Below, piece after piece: positions 22,556 through 33,327 of a stretch of 64,000 nt of DNA. The position numbers and the translations under genes were made by a program. Numbering within the stretch: position 1 is the first letter of the stretch; every line of letters starts with the position of its first letter. The notes below the pieces were generated by a model. It searched no databases. It was not told where the DNA came from and saw only the letters and a list, made by a program, of their open reading frames with translations. The DNA comes from Distichodus sexfasciatus (Eukaryota > Chordata > Actinopteri > Characiformes > Distichodontidae): the NCBI GenBank assembly GCA_032718565.1, contig JAVGVS010000231.1, positions 499,548-563,547 of the forward strand, given 5' to 3'.

Positions 22556-24168
22556 AGTGATGCACGATAAGGAACACCTGGCTGATGCTGATACCAGGTA
22601 CGGAATATTGCCGATACCGATGTCGATAAATGATGAAGGCAGAGTCGAGCACAAGTGCAGTTGAGAAGTAAAGAGAAGATATTTTGCCCACCAAAGCTCC
22701 ACTGCATGCTCAGAATTCTGGCACAAAAATAGTTCCATAACTCGGACATTTCTAACACAGCACCAAGTCACGCGAGCGTGAAAGCAGAGTGGAGCGAGGG
22801 CGGAGCATTTCCAGCTACGCACTACTATTTAAGAAAAAGTCACTTCCCGCCCTATGTAGTGTACCAAGTTAAACAGGGCGCGTGTGACTCTCCATGTGCA
22901 CTACCTAGTGTGTACAGAGCCGTTAAACTACAACCCCGGCTATCTCCTGAGCTGCATACTACCACATAGAAGAGTATAATAAGAGCTCCTTACCTACCAT
23001 ACTATTAAGTGCAGTAGTACACGGCTCGGGACACAGCCCATGTGTGAGCTCACATTCACCAAGTGAAGCAAACACGCAGTTTAGTAGTTAGGGGGCCATG
23101 CAGTGGAACACGGTGTGGTCCCCTATTGTTATTGTGCCGATTTTTTTTTTTTTTCTGCCTCAAAACGCGTTGTGGAGAAAAAACGGTAAGACCTACAGCT
23201 TTGAAATTTGGCAGGTAGGTCCGGTACCCCACCCACTACTCAGGCAAAAAAACTGCACCAAAATAAGCTATTTTGCGGTTTTTCAAAAAATTTTGCATTT
23301 TGTCTAATAAAATTCGAATCTTAGTTCCCATTCTCAAAAATCATATACCATCTTATTCCTTGAGTTAAGACAATTTTTTTAGCCCCCCGCATCTATTTCT
23401 GCCATATTTGATTTTTTGCTAATTTGCATAAAATGAAAACTCATGTTTTTCGAACTCGTCTCTGGATTTTTGTCCAATCTGCATGCAACTGGTATCATTT
23501 GAATCCCAAGACACTCTTCTTTAATTATTATCGAACACATTTTTAATTTAGGTCTTCATTTTTCTGTAATATGCAAATAAATGTGCTCGGCTTGGCATGG
23601 GACAGCAACACCACACACCGAGTGTCATAAAAATCCGGCTCTGGGTGGGCTACAGCTTTGAAATTTGCCAGTGAGGTCCGGGACCCCTCCTACTACTCAG
23701 GAAAAAAAAAACTGCGCCACTCCCCCGAAATTCCAACAGTCCAAACCCCACCCACTGCTCAGGCAAAAAAAACAATTGCACTACTCTGCCAGTTGGTGGC
23801 GCTATAATAAGCTATTTTGCATTTTGCCTAATAAGTTTTGAACCGTAGCACCCTAGATAAAAGGATGAAACGTGTCATATTTCAACGTCTGTCCACTTCG
23901 TTTCATCAAAAAAGCTGCAAACTGCATGGCCCCCGTAATCACTGCTTGCAGTTATATTTAAACATGTTTGACGTGTGCAGCAGAGTTGAGCGTAAAGACG
24001 AGAGATTCCGCTGGTGAACACTCCACTGCGTGATCAGAATTTAAACACAAAATAACACCAGACATTTGAAGACAGAAGGCGCGGGCCGTATAACATCCCA
24101 CCACGGACTCTGGACATGCTGGACACAAGCGCTACTTTTCACACGGACAATACATGCAGCATCAAATA
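22556..24168 (+). mobile_element. hAT-type element, TAGTGATGCACGATA family (interrupted)
   Basis: Begins TAGTGATGCACGATAAGG. It includes a GAGTTGAG..GTAAAGA..TTCCACTGC..TCAGAATT module near both ends, and a core with CCCGCCCTATGTAGTGTACC and CATACTATTAAGTGCAGTAG. Related copies lie at 28402, 44983, 46465, 51815 and 58560. This copy is interrupted at 23091-23960. No transposase frame. Confidence 0.65.
23091..23960. mobile_element. Insertion with GGGGGCCATGCAGT inverted repeats
   Basis: GGGGGCCATGCAGT (23091-23104) and ACTGCATGGCCCCC (23921-23934) are perfect inverted copies. Comparison with the uninterrupted relative at 46465-47020 places the insertion after TTA (23088-23090), with a second TTA at 23958-23960, so a 3-bp target duplication is likely. 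Internal near-repeats include CTACAGCTTTGAAATTTGSC (23197 and 23650). A 3-bp TTA fits PIF/Harbinger or EnSpm-like elements, but about 24 bp lies between the right inverted repeat and the target copy, so the class is open. Confidence 0.6.
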
Positions 24169-24482
24169 TATGTATACATATATACATATATATTACATAT
24201 GATTTATCTGTAAAATTTCTTTACTGGAGGGAACCACAGTTATACGTCCTCTGGGGCGTATTAACACAGTCACTCTCAAACAAAAGCACCAAACCCATAA
24301 AGGGTCAGTTGAAATTGCATAAATCATCATTTTAGGTAAATGAAAGCAGCATGTTAACTTACTGACTAAATCACATTTACAGTGTAGCCGTGAGGTATAC
24401 GTCTTAAAGACGCATGTGATGTAACCAGACAGAGATGAGAAGCACTGCATATTAATGACAAGAGGATAAAGACACTGACTGC

Positions 24483-24755
24483 TCACACACACACACTCAC
24501 ACACACACACACTCACACACACACACACACACACAAACATGTCAATTAGTGCAGAGTGTCTGCTGTCCAGGAGTCAGCCAGAGAGGAGTCAGTTTACAAC
24601 ATGAGTCATGCTGGGGGCAAAAGATGCCAGAGGACACACACACTCCTCACACACACACACACCTCTCACACACACACTCCTCACACACACTCCTCACACA
24701 CACACACACCTCTCACACACACACTCCTCACACACACACACACACACACACAGAG
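24483..24755. repeat. (CA)n and CACACTCCTCACA repeats
   Basis: A CA tract with CACACT interruptions (24483-24536), then units of CTCACACACACACACCTCTC and ACTCCTCACACAC (24640-24755). A similar small patch follows at 24846-24920. Confidence 0.8.
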
Positions 24756-25037
24756 GATAAGGTTCCCCTCCCTGCATGTGTTGCAACTAAACACCTGTTG
24801 CCAGGTGAGAAGGAGTGTATCCTGTTCACATTAAATATGGAGGATCTCACACACACCTCTCACACACACACACACCCCTGCTCCCTGCACTGTTACACTC
24901 ACACACCTCACACTCACAAGGCCATGCATGTATACACCCGTTTGATCAGACTGCTGGAACTCATGTTAGTACTACACTGTGTTTCTTTATTCACTTCTAC
25001 ACTCTACAGTTTAGATTGAAATACCTACTCAAACAGG

Positions 25038-25115
25038 GTGGAGGTGGTCTAGTGGTCAGGGTGCTCGCCTCTGGACCAAGTCGTCATGGGTTTGAATCCT
25101 ACCTCCAGCACTAGA
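25038..25115 (+). mobile_element. SINE family 2, head
   Basis: GGTGGAGGTGGTCTAGTGGT with B box GGTTTGAATCC and CTACCTCCAGCACTA; the body is missing. Confidence 0.6.
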
Positions 25116-25770
25116 GCAAGAGATAAGTTTGAAATCTAACACTACAACCTTCTGGTCCATGTAAAGTATTCTACTACTCGACCACCACGAACCACCACCT
25201 GATTGAATCTAATAAGGCCCTGTTCCCACCAAACCCCTTCTCTCAGCACACATCGTTACCAAACGCGCACTTCCATGTTCGTTCCTATTTCAACGTGTTT
25301 CTTGGAGATTGCTAGTTTAGACGACAAGCTGGAGAGATATCACATCTTAGCATTAGACAGACAGATAGACTGATAGATGAATAGATTGATTGATGTTTTA
25401 TGCTTTTAGTATTCAGGACTGGAATACTAATGTTAACAAACCGCTTGCTCCAACCAATCTCTCTGACCTCTTACAATCACACGTTTCATCAAAGGCTCTT
25501 CGATTTTGCTGATCAGTCTCTCTCTGTTCCCCTAAAGTCCAGCCTGAAGCACAGGGGAGGTCAAGCGACTTTCAGATCGAGCTGCCTCTGCATACACGCT
25601 ACGCATCCACCGACTGGAGATCACACACTGAACTCTAAGTACACACACTGCACTGGTTATTGTGCTATCTTCAAGCAAGTTAAACTGCAGGTTTGACTCA
25701 CGTCTGCTGCACAACGCTGTCCATTCACTCAGGACGTGCTGGATCAAATTAAAGTGAATTACAGAGTTTA

Positions 25771-26000
25771 AGTGAGTGATTATTTGTCATTGGGAACACA
25801 GCACAGCACACAGTGCACCACAGCACTGCATTTAACCCATCTATGAAGGAGCAGTGGGCAGCTGATGTGAAGCACCCGGTGACCAGGGCATGAGGGCAGT
25901 ACCTCGCTCATAAGTACCTCAGTGGTACCTTTACTGGTCTGGGACTTGAACTAGCGGTCCTCTGATCACAGGGGGGAACTCCCTCACCGTTACACTTCCA
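25771..26000 (-). mobile_element. SINE family 1
   Basis: Minus-strand copy: tail AGTGAGTGATTATTTGTCAT, body GAAGGAGCAGTGGGCAGCTG, then GTACCTCAGTGGTACC and a head with CTGGGACTTGAACTAGCG (decayed B box). Confidence 0.7.
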
Positions 26001-27189
26001 GATGACTTTGAGATGACGTCAGAATTCACGTTGACCGAATAGATTTTGATTTTATTCTTTAACAAAGCCAGTCATCCCAAAAGAAGCTGCAGCAGCTGGA
26101 GCGTCTCAAGGCTGTAAGTGCCACTGATTATAAAAGATGTCTCTCGTGTGCTGAGGGATGTGTTTTCCCATGAAGAAGCAGCAGCGCAACCCTGTTTCCA
26201 TTAAGACAGACAGAGGCAGCAAATCAGGTCTCGGTGCAGCAAACTGCAGAACTAATCGTCTGTGAGATGTTTATTTTAGTAGTGTTGAGTGTGCAGGAGC
26301 ATCCAAATGAGGTTGAGTACCCTGTAGACGGGCGGCGTCCGGAACACACACGCTAATGTACACACACACAAAGGTAGCTTTGCAGTGCACCTTCTAGTGG
26401 ACAAACTACGCAACAGCAACACTCAAAATATGGTCCAATCTTTCCTCCCATCATGTTGTTGTGAGAGAGGATGCAGAAGCAGGAGTCGACTGAGACATTA
26501 CTCTTTTATTCACCAAAGTCCAAACGAAGCAGTTACACACGCAGCACCAGGCTCAGGCTCGCCTAGCACGCTTAAAGTCCACTTAGCAACGCAGGTCTGA
26601 CGATCCCACGATAGGGCTCGAGTTCCAGCTCACATCTTACACTTAACGTCCACGTAGCAACAGCACAAGTTAACACCAATCAGCTCTGACGGAGATCCAT
26701 GGCCTCTCCACCCCTAATGGAGCCCAAACAAAGAGTCCAGCAGAGTCCATTACACCTCAGTTTGTGACATTCATCTGCTGTTATTAGTGCATGTAACGGT
26801 GGAGATGTGAGCCTCACAAAAAACATGTCTGAAATGCTTCACTACAACGCCAAACCCGAACACAAAGCCAGCCACACACTTCGAGCTGAGCAGGCGAGTG
26901 TGAACCGTGTGGGTTTGTACCGTTTCCATCCTGCTGATCTCCTCGATCTAACAGTTGTCACAAGGTGGAATTTCGTCCTGGCGACAAAGTGCTAAAGTTT
27001 GTTCATAGCACACACCACACACACACCGCCGCAAAGCCGCTTACGGTTTGATCCACTTATCTGAGAGTCCACAGCAAATCCTGAAAAGCTAAAAGCTAAA
27101 GGTTGAGGGCTGGAATTAGGAGGGAATTAGGATGGAGGGACAGAGGATCCAAAAATCAACCCTAAAGCCTGAAACAATTCTCTCTTTGT

Positions 27190-27640
27190 GTGCGACAAGA
27201 AGAAAAAAGGCGACGCACCACACATCAGAGCCCCGACCCGGCTACGGACCGCAGGCAGGCAGCGATTAAAGGGATTTTGCGGCCAGTCAGTCCGAACTCC
27301 GAAAACTGCAGGATGGCCTTCAAATGGAGCGGACCGAGAGACAGCAATGTGCAGTGGAAAGAGAGCGAGAGACTATAAGGAACAAGAACAAAGAGCCTCG
27401 TTGTGCTGGGCAGTCGGGAGCTCGGCGGATCTCCGGCAGCATTTTGGGGGGATTCTTTCGCCGAGACGCTCCAGCAGCAGCCTCAGTTTTACATCAAATA
27501 AAAAAGCAGCCGGTCAAGCCTTTACCCAGCCGGAAACGCACCAAAATAACTCCCAACCCCCCCTCACGCCCCCCGGGCAGGACTCGGCGTCGCTCTGAAG
27601 GCGTCAGGCGCTGCTGCACGCTGACGAAATGCTCAGAAAG
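27190..27640. promoter_or_regulatory. CpG-rich island in the large intron
   Basis: About 430 bp of GC-rich, non-repeat-looking sequence with roughly 35-40 CpG dinucleotides by eye (for example GACCCGGCTACGGACCGCA and TTTCGCCGAGACGCTCC). The surrounding intron has few. It contains overlapping 60-136-codon plus-strand frames with no recognisable domain. It might be an alternative promoter, an enhancer or a fragment of unrelated transcribed sequence. Confidence 0.4.
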
Positions 27641-28401
27641 ATAAAACTCCTCCTGACACAACACATCTCACTGCACACTGCAGCGCTGCTGGGGCTCCTC
27701 AGATAATTACCCCGGCTGTAACCACACATCCAACAAACACCGCAGGTTTCAATGATCTCTATACTCTACAGATTTTGTGAACTGACATTATTAAAAAATA
27801 TTAAATCTAAACAAATCTGAATATTTTAAAACCAGAAGTCATAGATCGGAAGCCTTTAGAACCCAGCTCTGATAGTCTTTAGGTCATGTCGATGATAAGT
27901 GGCGTTATCACCCTCTAGCAGTTATAACTTCCAGCATCAGCATCAGTACATTTTACAGCGAGGATGGAGTTATTTCCTTAGAAATCAAAACTGTGCGAAA
28001 CGTCAGCGTTGTCCAGACAGCATCACGAGCGAGTCCTGACTGCCGGCTGTCCAGCAGCATATTAACGCAGATATTAGCTTGGCATTTGGCTGATATGTCA
28101 CAAACTTCCGTTCCGATTTGGCAGCATGTGGGCGAGAAAACAAAGCACACTGATGACATTTTGCAAATCCCAAATTTGATCATCTTGGCTTTAGCGCTTT
28201 AGCTTGCTGGAGTTCTATCAGTACGGGGCAATAAAACCAGAGGTCGGGGTTCAACACGGCGTCCGTCTCCTCCTCCAAATACTGTCTCTTTCAGGAAGAA
28301 AAAATTAATTAAACCACAGAGTGAATCCAGCTCAGAGTGCAGATAGCTAACCTCACTGGAATGCAGCAGGAAGAAGGTTTCTGAAAGGACACAAGACAGG
28401 A

Positions 28402-28687
28402 CACAAGAAACCTGGGAAAGGTAGCACTTGTGTCAGGCTGGTGTCCAGAGTCAGAGGTGGGATTTATACGACCCGCGCCTTCTCTCTTAAAATGTACGGT
28501 GTTATTTTGTTCTAAAATTCTGAACATGCGGTGGAACGTTCACCAGCAGAATCTTGTCTTTACGCTCAACGCTCAACGCCTGCGCTCGTGCATTCCTCAT
28601 TTACCAGGATTGTTATCACCAGATATAATCATAAAAAATATCAGATATCGGCATCGGCTGATAATTCCCGTATCATGTATCCCTAGT
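28402..28687 (-). mobile_element. hAT-type relic, TAGTGATGCACGATA family
   Basis: Short minus-strand copy: AGCACTTGTGTCAGGCTGGT, GTGGAACGTTCACCAGCAGA, and right end TCCCGTATCATGTATCCCTA. The core is deleted. Confidence 0.55.
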
Positions 28688-28825
28688 TTTTATTCTCAGC
28701 ATGTACAGCTGTCCAGTACACGGGGAAATGAAATGAGGTTCTGCAGGAAGATGTTCACTGTGCAAAACACACACACACAGACCAAGGTATTCTGGGTTTC
28801 CACAACTGGGATGCAATAATTACAA

Positions 28826-28945
28826 GAGATGATGATAGTGATGATGATGAGGAGGAGGATGATGATGAGGATGAAGGTGAGGAGGAGGATGATGAGGATG
28901 AAGGTGAGGATGATGATAATGATGAGAAGGATGATGAGGATGAAG
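28826..28945. repeat. GAT/GAG/GGA repeat
   Basis: GATGATGATGAGGAGGAGGA units in an imperfect tandem. The opposite-strand His/Pro-rich frame is an artefact. Confidence 0.75.
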
Positions 28946-29488
28946 AGTAGGTGTGTAGGGTTGTTTAGTGTTCTCCTCCATCACAGACATAAATAATCCG
29001 TTGGTTGGGCAGCAGGTGAGCACAAGGACGAATGCTGCGGCTGCTGCTGTCATTTGCATGTGTTTGTCTGCGTTATGCAGCTCAGTCTAATCAACCAGCG
29101 TCGGCACGGCAACACACACACACACTCCTCAAGCCTCTTTTATAGGCCTGAAAATGTGATAAATGAAGCAGTACAAAGCAAAAATCACGTTTCATCAGAA
29201 TGCGATATTATATCGTTTTAATTAAAAACAATAGCATGTCAGCTGATATCACAAACTCTGCCACGATACAACGTCCACCTGATTCAGCTCAGGAGCCAGT
29301 GGTGGATATGAGACAACTTCACATGCTGATTTAACACCATCACGTGGCATAAAACAGCATAAGAACCACACAAAGCAACTCAAATATCATCACGAGAGTC
29401 CGAATAAACAACAACACACAGCATCTGCCACATCACACACTCACACGCTGACTCACAGCAACGCCACAGCGTCCGCAGGATAAACGTG

Positions 29489-29512
29489 AGGAGAGTGTGT
29501 GTGTGTGTGTGT
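29489..29512. repeat. (GT)n microsatellite
   Basis: Short GT run. Similar runs are near 29733-29746, 29807-29820 and 30250-30264. Confidence 0.7.
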
Positions 29513-30367
29513 ACGTATGTCTGAGTGTGTACAGGGGTGTGTTGTGAGGACCCGATTGCTGTCAGGTTTTTGTGGCATTGTGAGGACATTTTGCACGTGA
29601 ACACTGCCCCTCATACAGGGAAACACCGTTATAATGAAGTCGCAGGTTTCATATGAAAATATTAAGATGTTCGTAGAGTCAGTACTAAAGCGAAGCTGGA
29701 GATGCCGCACAGAGACAGGAGGACATGACCGCGTGTGTGTGTGTGTAGTGGAGACGAGGAGAAAACACAAACACACACTTCCTACGCAGAGTTAAACTCA
29801 CCAGGATGTGTGTGTGTGTGTTTCTGAAACCTCAGACTCTACACCTGCATATTGGACACAACATTTTATTATCTTAATTTTTCCCTTTTCCAAGTTTTTT
29901 ACATTTAAAGTTATTAGTTGCTTCAAATGTTTAATCATTTCATTATGGTCAAATTTCATTCATTTTTCTCTCTTTTATTGTTTTTTTCCCCCTTATTTTA
30001 ATCAGTTATTAATATTCCACTTCCTTCTCCTGTACTCCACATGTTCAGCTGCTCGTCTCTTGGCTGAATTTTTAACGTAAAGGACATTAAAAATCATAAT
30101 CGTGTATTTCCCTATTAAAAGCAATGCATGAAAACAAAATAAAAGTTTCATGTTTATTATTATTAAGATTATGGTTATGCTTTAGGGTTCAGGGTCACTT
30201 GAGCATTATTCATCTACACGCAGTGTCCCCACAAACACAGTGAATATACAGTGTGTGTGTGTGTTTAAAAAGCTGAGAATGTACTAATCACTTCAGCTGT
30301 CTCTGCATTCATTAGATATCAGGGAGAATCTGACACACACTGTATCCTCCTGTCATCATGGTCTGAT

Positions 30368-30817
30368 GCACACACACACACACACACACACATACCTGTC
30401 AGTCTGTCTGAGAGAAGCGAGAAGAGGAATAAATGTGGGCTTTATTTGAGGACATGAACACACACACACACTCCACAGACAAGCCTGATAATAGAGCAGC
30501 GTGGGAGGACCAGAGACAAAGAGGAGAGAGACAGAGGAAGAGAGGACAAGTGAGGAAGATAACGATGGCAGGAAAGAGAAAGAAACGGAGGCTGAACAGT
30601 GAAATGAGTAGTGATGAAATGATTTGAAAATGAAGGAAGAGGACGAGTGAAGAGCAATCACAAACATGAGCAAATGGAGAGCAGACAGACGGGAGGACGG
30701 AGGGAGGGAGGGAGGAGACGGATTTGATGTATGGAGGGTGAAAATGATGCTGGACCAGAGACACAGAGAATAATCTGTCTGGTCGCCGTGGCAACATGGT
30801 ATGCAAGGAGGAATAAC

Positions 30818-30849
<32 letters not shown>

Positions 30850-30850
30850 T
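30368..30850. repeat. (CA)n tracts around a purine-rich stretch
   Basis: CA runs at 30368-30392, 30459-30470 and 30817-30850. Between them lie purine-rich words (GAGAGACAGAGGAAGAGAGG, GGAGGGAGGGAGG). Overlapping frames in both directions are low-complexity artefacts. Confidence 0.65.
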
Positions 30851-31165
30851 ACACACAAACTGTACACACTACGCACGCAAGCATGTGACCATAACCTCAC
30901 GTCCAGAGCGCTTTCTCACCACTCCTCTCAGCGCTTGCTGTTGCTAGGTAACGGAAAGCGTCATCGGGCACTTCCACGTTCCTATTTCATGTAAACATTG
31001 CAATGTGTTCCTTTAAGATGGTAGTTTAGCCGACATAAAAGAGATTATCTTTACTGGTAATGAGTTCTTGACTGTGTGTGTGCCGCACTTTCCTCCATTT
31101 TGATTGGCTAGCATGAGAGAAGTGACATTGACGAGTCCAGTGCTGTTCTAAGGGGTAGGGCTAAC

Positions 31166-31229
31166 CCTAGAACCAGCGACCTTCTGATCACGGGGCAAAC
31201 GCCCAACCGCCACACTACCAACTGCCCCA
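31166..31229 (-). mobile_element. SINE family 1, head fragment
   Basis: Minus-strand tRNA-like head: ACCAGCGACCTTCTGATCAC through CTACCAACTGCCCC. Confidence 0.6.
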
Positions 31230-31280
31230 ACTCTGAGCACTGAAGCTCACAGGATTTATATATGGGGCCTGCCAACTAAA

Positions 31281-31308
31281 TAAACAAACAAACAAACAAA
31301 CAAACAAA

Positions 31309-31354
<46 letters not shown>
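31281..31354. repeat. (AAAC)n(AAAT)n microsatellite
   Basis: TAAACAAACAAACAAACAAA changing to AATAAATAAATAAATAAATA, directly beyond a SINE head (31166-31229). It may be a decayed SINE tail. Confidence 0.85.
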
Positions 31355-31357
<3 letters not shown>

Positions 31358-31499
31358 GTTCATTAATTGTATTTATTCAGATATTGCTGCTTGTTGTGTT
31401 GTGACAGGAATATGACCTTAAAGGAATATTTCACTTAACTTTGTGTGTTTTACTTTGTGTGTTTTTTAGTTCCCCTTCATTCAGACTGACCGGACTGGG

Positions 31500-31930
31500 T
31501 GCTGATGAAGGTCCAGTTGAGCTGCAGTGTCCGTCTCTAATGACGTGTCCTGCCGGTGCACATGATGGATAACAGCATTATTTACTGCGGCCGCTGTACT
31601 GCACCTCCCCCTGCACATTAATCCCTATAATAAGCCCAAAGCCCAGCTATAATTCATGTATTGTGAACAGATGCATATGATATCTCTGTGCCGCGCAATT
31701 ATGCATATTAATTTCACTTATCCCAGCAGGAAAAGCGCCGGCGTGCTTCTGCCAGACACTGATTTGAAAAAGAGCGCTGCTTTGTTAAACTTCTGCTCGC
31801 TCCCCGTCCTCCCTTTCTGTCTCGCTCACTCGTGTCTAATTTGGAGGCGCTCTGTAATTAGCAGAGATTTGCATTTGTTTAGACGCCGGCGTGTCGCTCT
31901 GTCGTGCTCGGCGCTCTGAACCAAGAGCTG
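31500..31930. promoter_or_regulatory. Possible enhancer with octamer and homeodomain words
   Basis: Unique-looking sequence with an exact octamer ATTTGCAT (31867-31874), ATTATGCATATTAAT (31698-31712, octamer-like plus TAAT), GATGCATATGAT (31671-31682) and TAATTA (31855-31860). Such clustered POU and homeodomain words are typical of vertebrate developmental conserved elements. Function is inference only. Confidence 0.35.
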
Positions 31931-32000
31931 CAGGTAGCATCGAGTTCACAGTCCAGCTCGAGAGATGAGCCAGACCTCATGAGAGTCCGAGTGTCATGAG

Positions 32001-32755
32001 TAGGGCTGGGCAAGTAGTCAAAAAATCATCAAAACTGAGTTTCCTTTAAAAATCACAAAGATACGCACTAGCGGTGTTGAAATTAGTCCCATAATCGATG
32101 CATCGCGATGCAGACGTAGACGGTTCTGCATTAATGCAATGGCAGACTATAATCGATTACAACAGAGGTTTTCAACAGGAGGTCCACTGTGGTATTCAAC
32201 TAGTGGTCTGCGGTGGCATTGCAGATGGTCTGTGACATGCAATACTGCAATCACTTTTAAACTTATTCCTTTTTTCCGTTTGTAAAACGTTTCCAGATGA
32301 TTTGGACATCTTTTGAATAACTAAAAAGTAACACAAAAATATTCCCACACTCACACTGCTTATAATTCCTGGAATATATCATGACGTTGTTTGGTGTTTT
32401 TATGACTACAGCATAGAAATTCAAGAACATCCCGGTAGCAACGATGGCTGCCCAATATATAACGCAGAAAAACTGATGGCATCGAGATACCGTTTCGAAT
32501 CAAAGACCTAATAATGTGAATTTATCGAGTGGAACTGTGAAATCAGTGAAGGTTCGGACGTCTAATATGCTGTCTTTTATCAGAGACAATGTCCCAGCTT
32601 TAATAGTTGAGTACATTTACACTACAAATCTTGAACTAAAAGAGCAGAAAATAAATAAAAAACCCAAACGCAAAATGATCCTTCATTAATCATCATCAAG
32701 GTAAAAATGCACAATTAATCATGATATTGATCTGAGGTGATATCGCCCCGCTCTA
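32001..32755. mobile_element. hAT-type element, TAGGGCTGGGCAA ends
   Basis: Left end TAGGGCTGGGCAAGTAGTCA and right end TGATATCGCCCCGCTCTA form imperfect inverted ends. The right 150 bp (AACCCAAACGCAAAATGATC, ATTGATCTGAGGTGATATCG) matches 48105-48242. Flanking 8-mers do not agree, so the limits are tentative. Confidence 0.5.
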
Positions 32756-33327
32756 GATGTGCAACAACACAGATTCCACTCTCCAGTGTCAGGTCAGGGG
32801 TCTGCAAGTCCTTCAGCCCTGAATCATACTTTTAGATGCCGATGCCAACGTACAAACACAAGCAAACATATGGAGCTGCTGTGCCTTCTTAAACCCTGCA
32901 TTCAGTGGGAATAATGGAAATGGAAGTGGAAAATACGACTTGGAAGAGGGAGCGCTCATGGGAAATTAACCTTGCAACATGGAGAATGTAGTCCTTTGTT
33001 TTAGCATCAATAGCCTCAGGGCAGCTGCAAACATTTGGCTGATTAGAATGTGAATTTGGCTGCTGTGAGGTCAAAAGCTGCGTGTAAAATCTTGATGAAA
33101 TGGGAATAAAACTGCTTGGTGAGAGACGCTGGGGTGCGGATGATGTGGGACATGTGGAGGACTTTTGTCAATTTACTTACTGACTTATTTTTGCCATTTT
33201 CCTTTATGCTACCCTACTAAATGCGTTATTAATACTTTAGGGCAGTGCAAGGTATGAATAATGGCAGTGAGATATGTTGTATCACAAATATATGAGAGCG
33301 AGTAAGACCCTTGACAGGGCAGATGTA

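Noticed and set aside
27188..27644. Overlapping frames in the CpG-rich stretch as a gene
   Set aside because: Openness follows from GC richness. Two frames are open over the same bases, and neither shows a domain.
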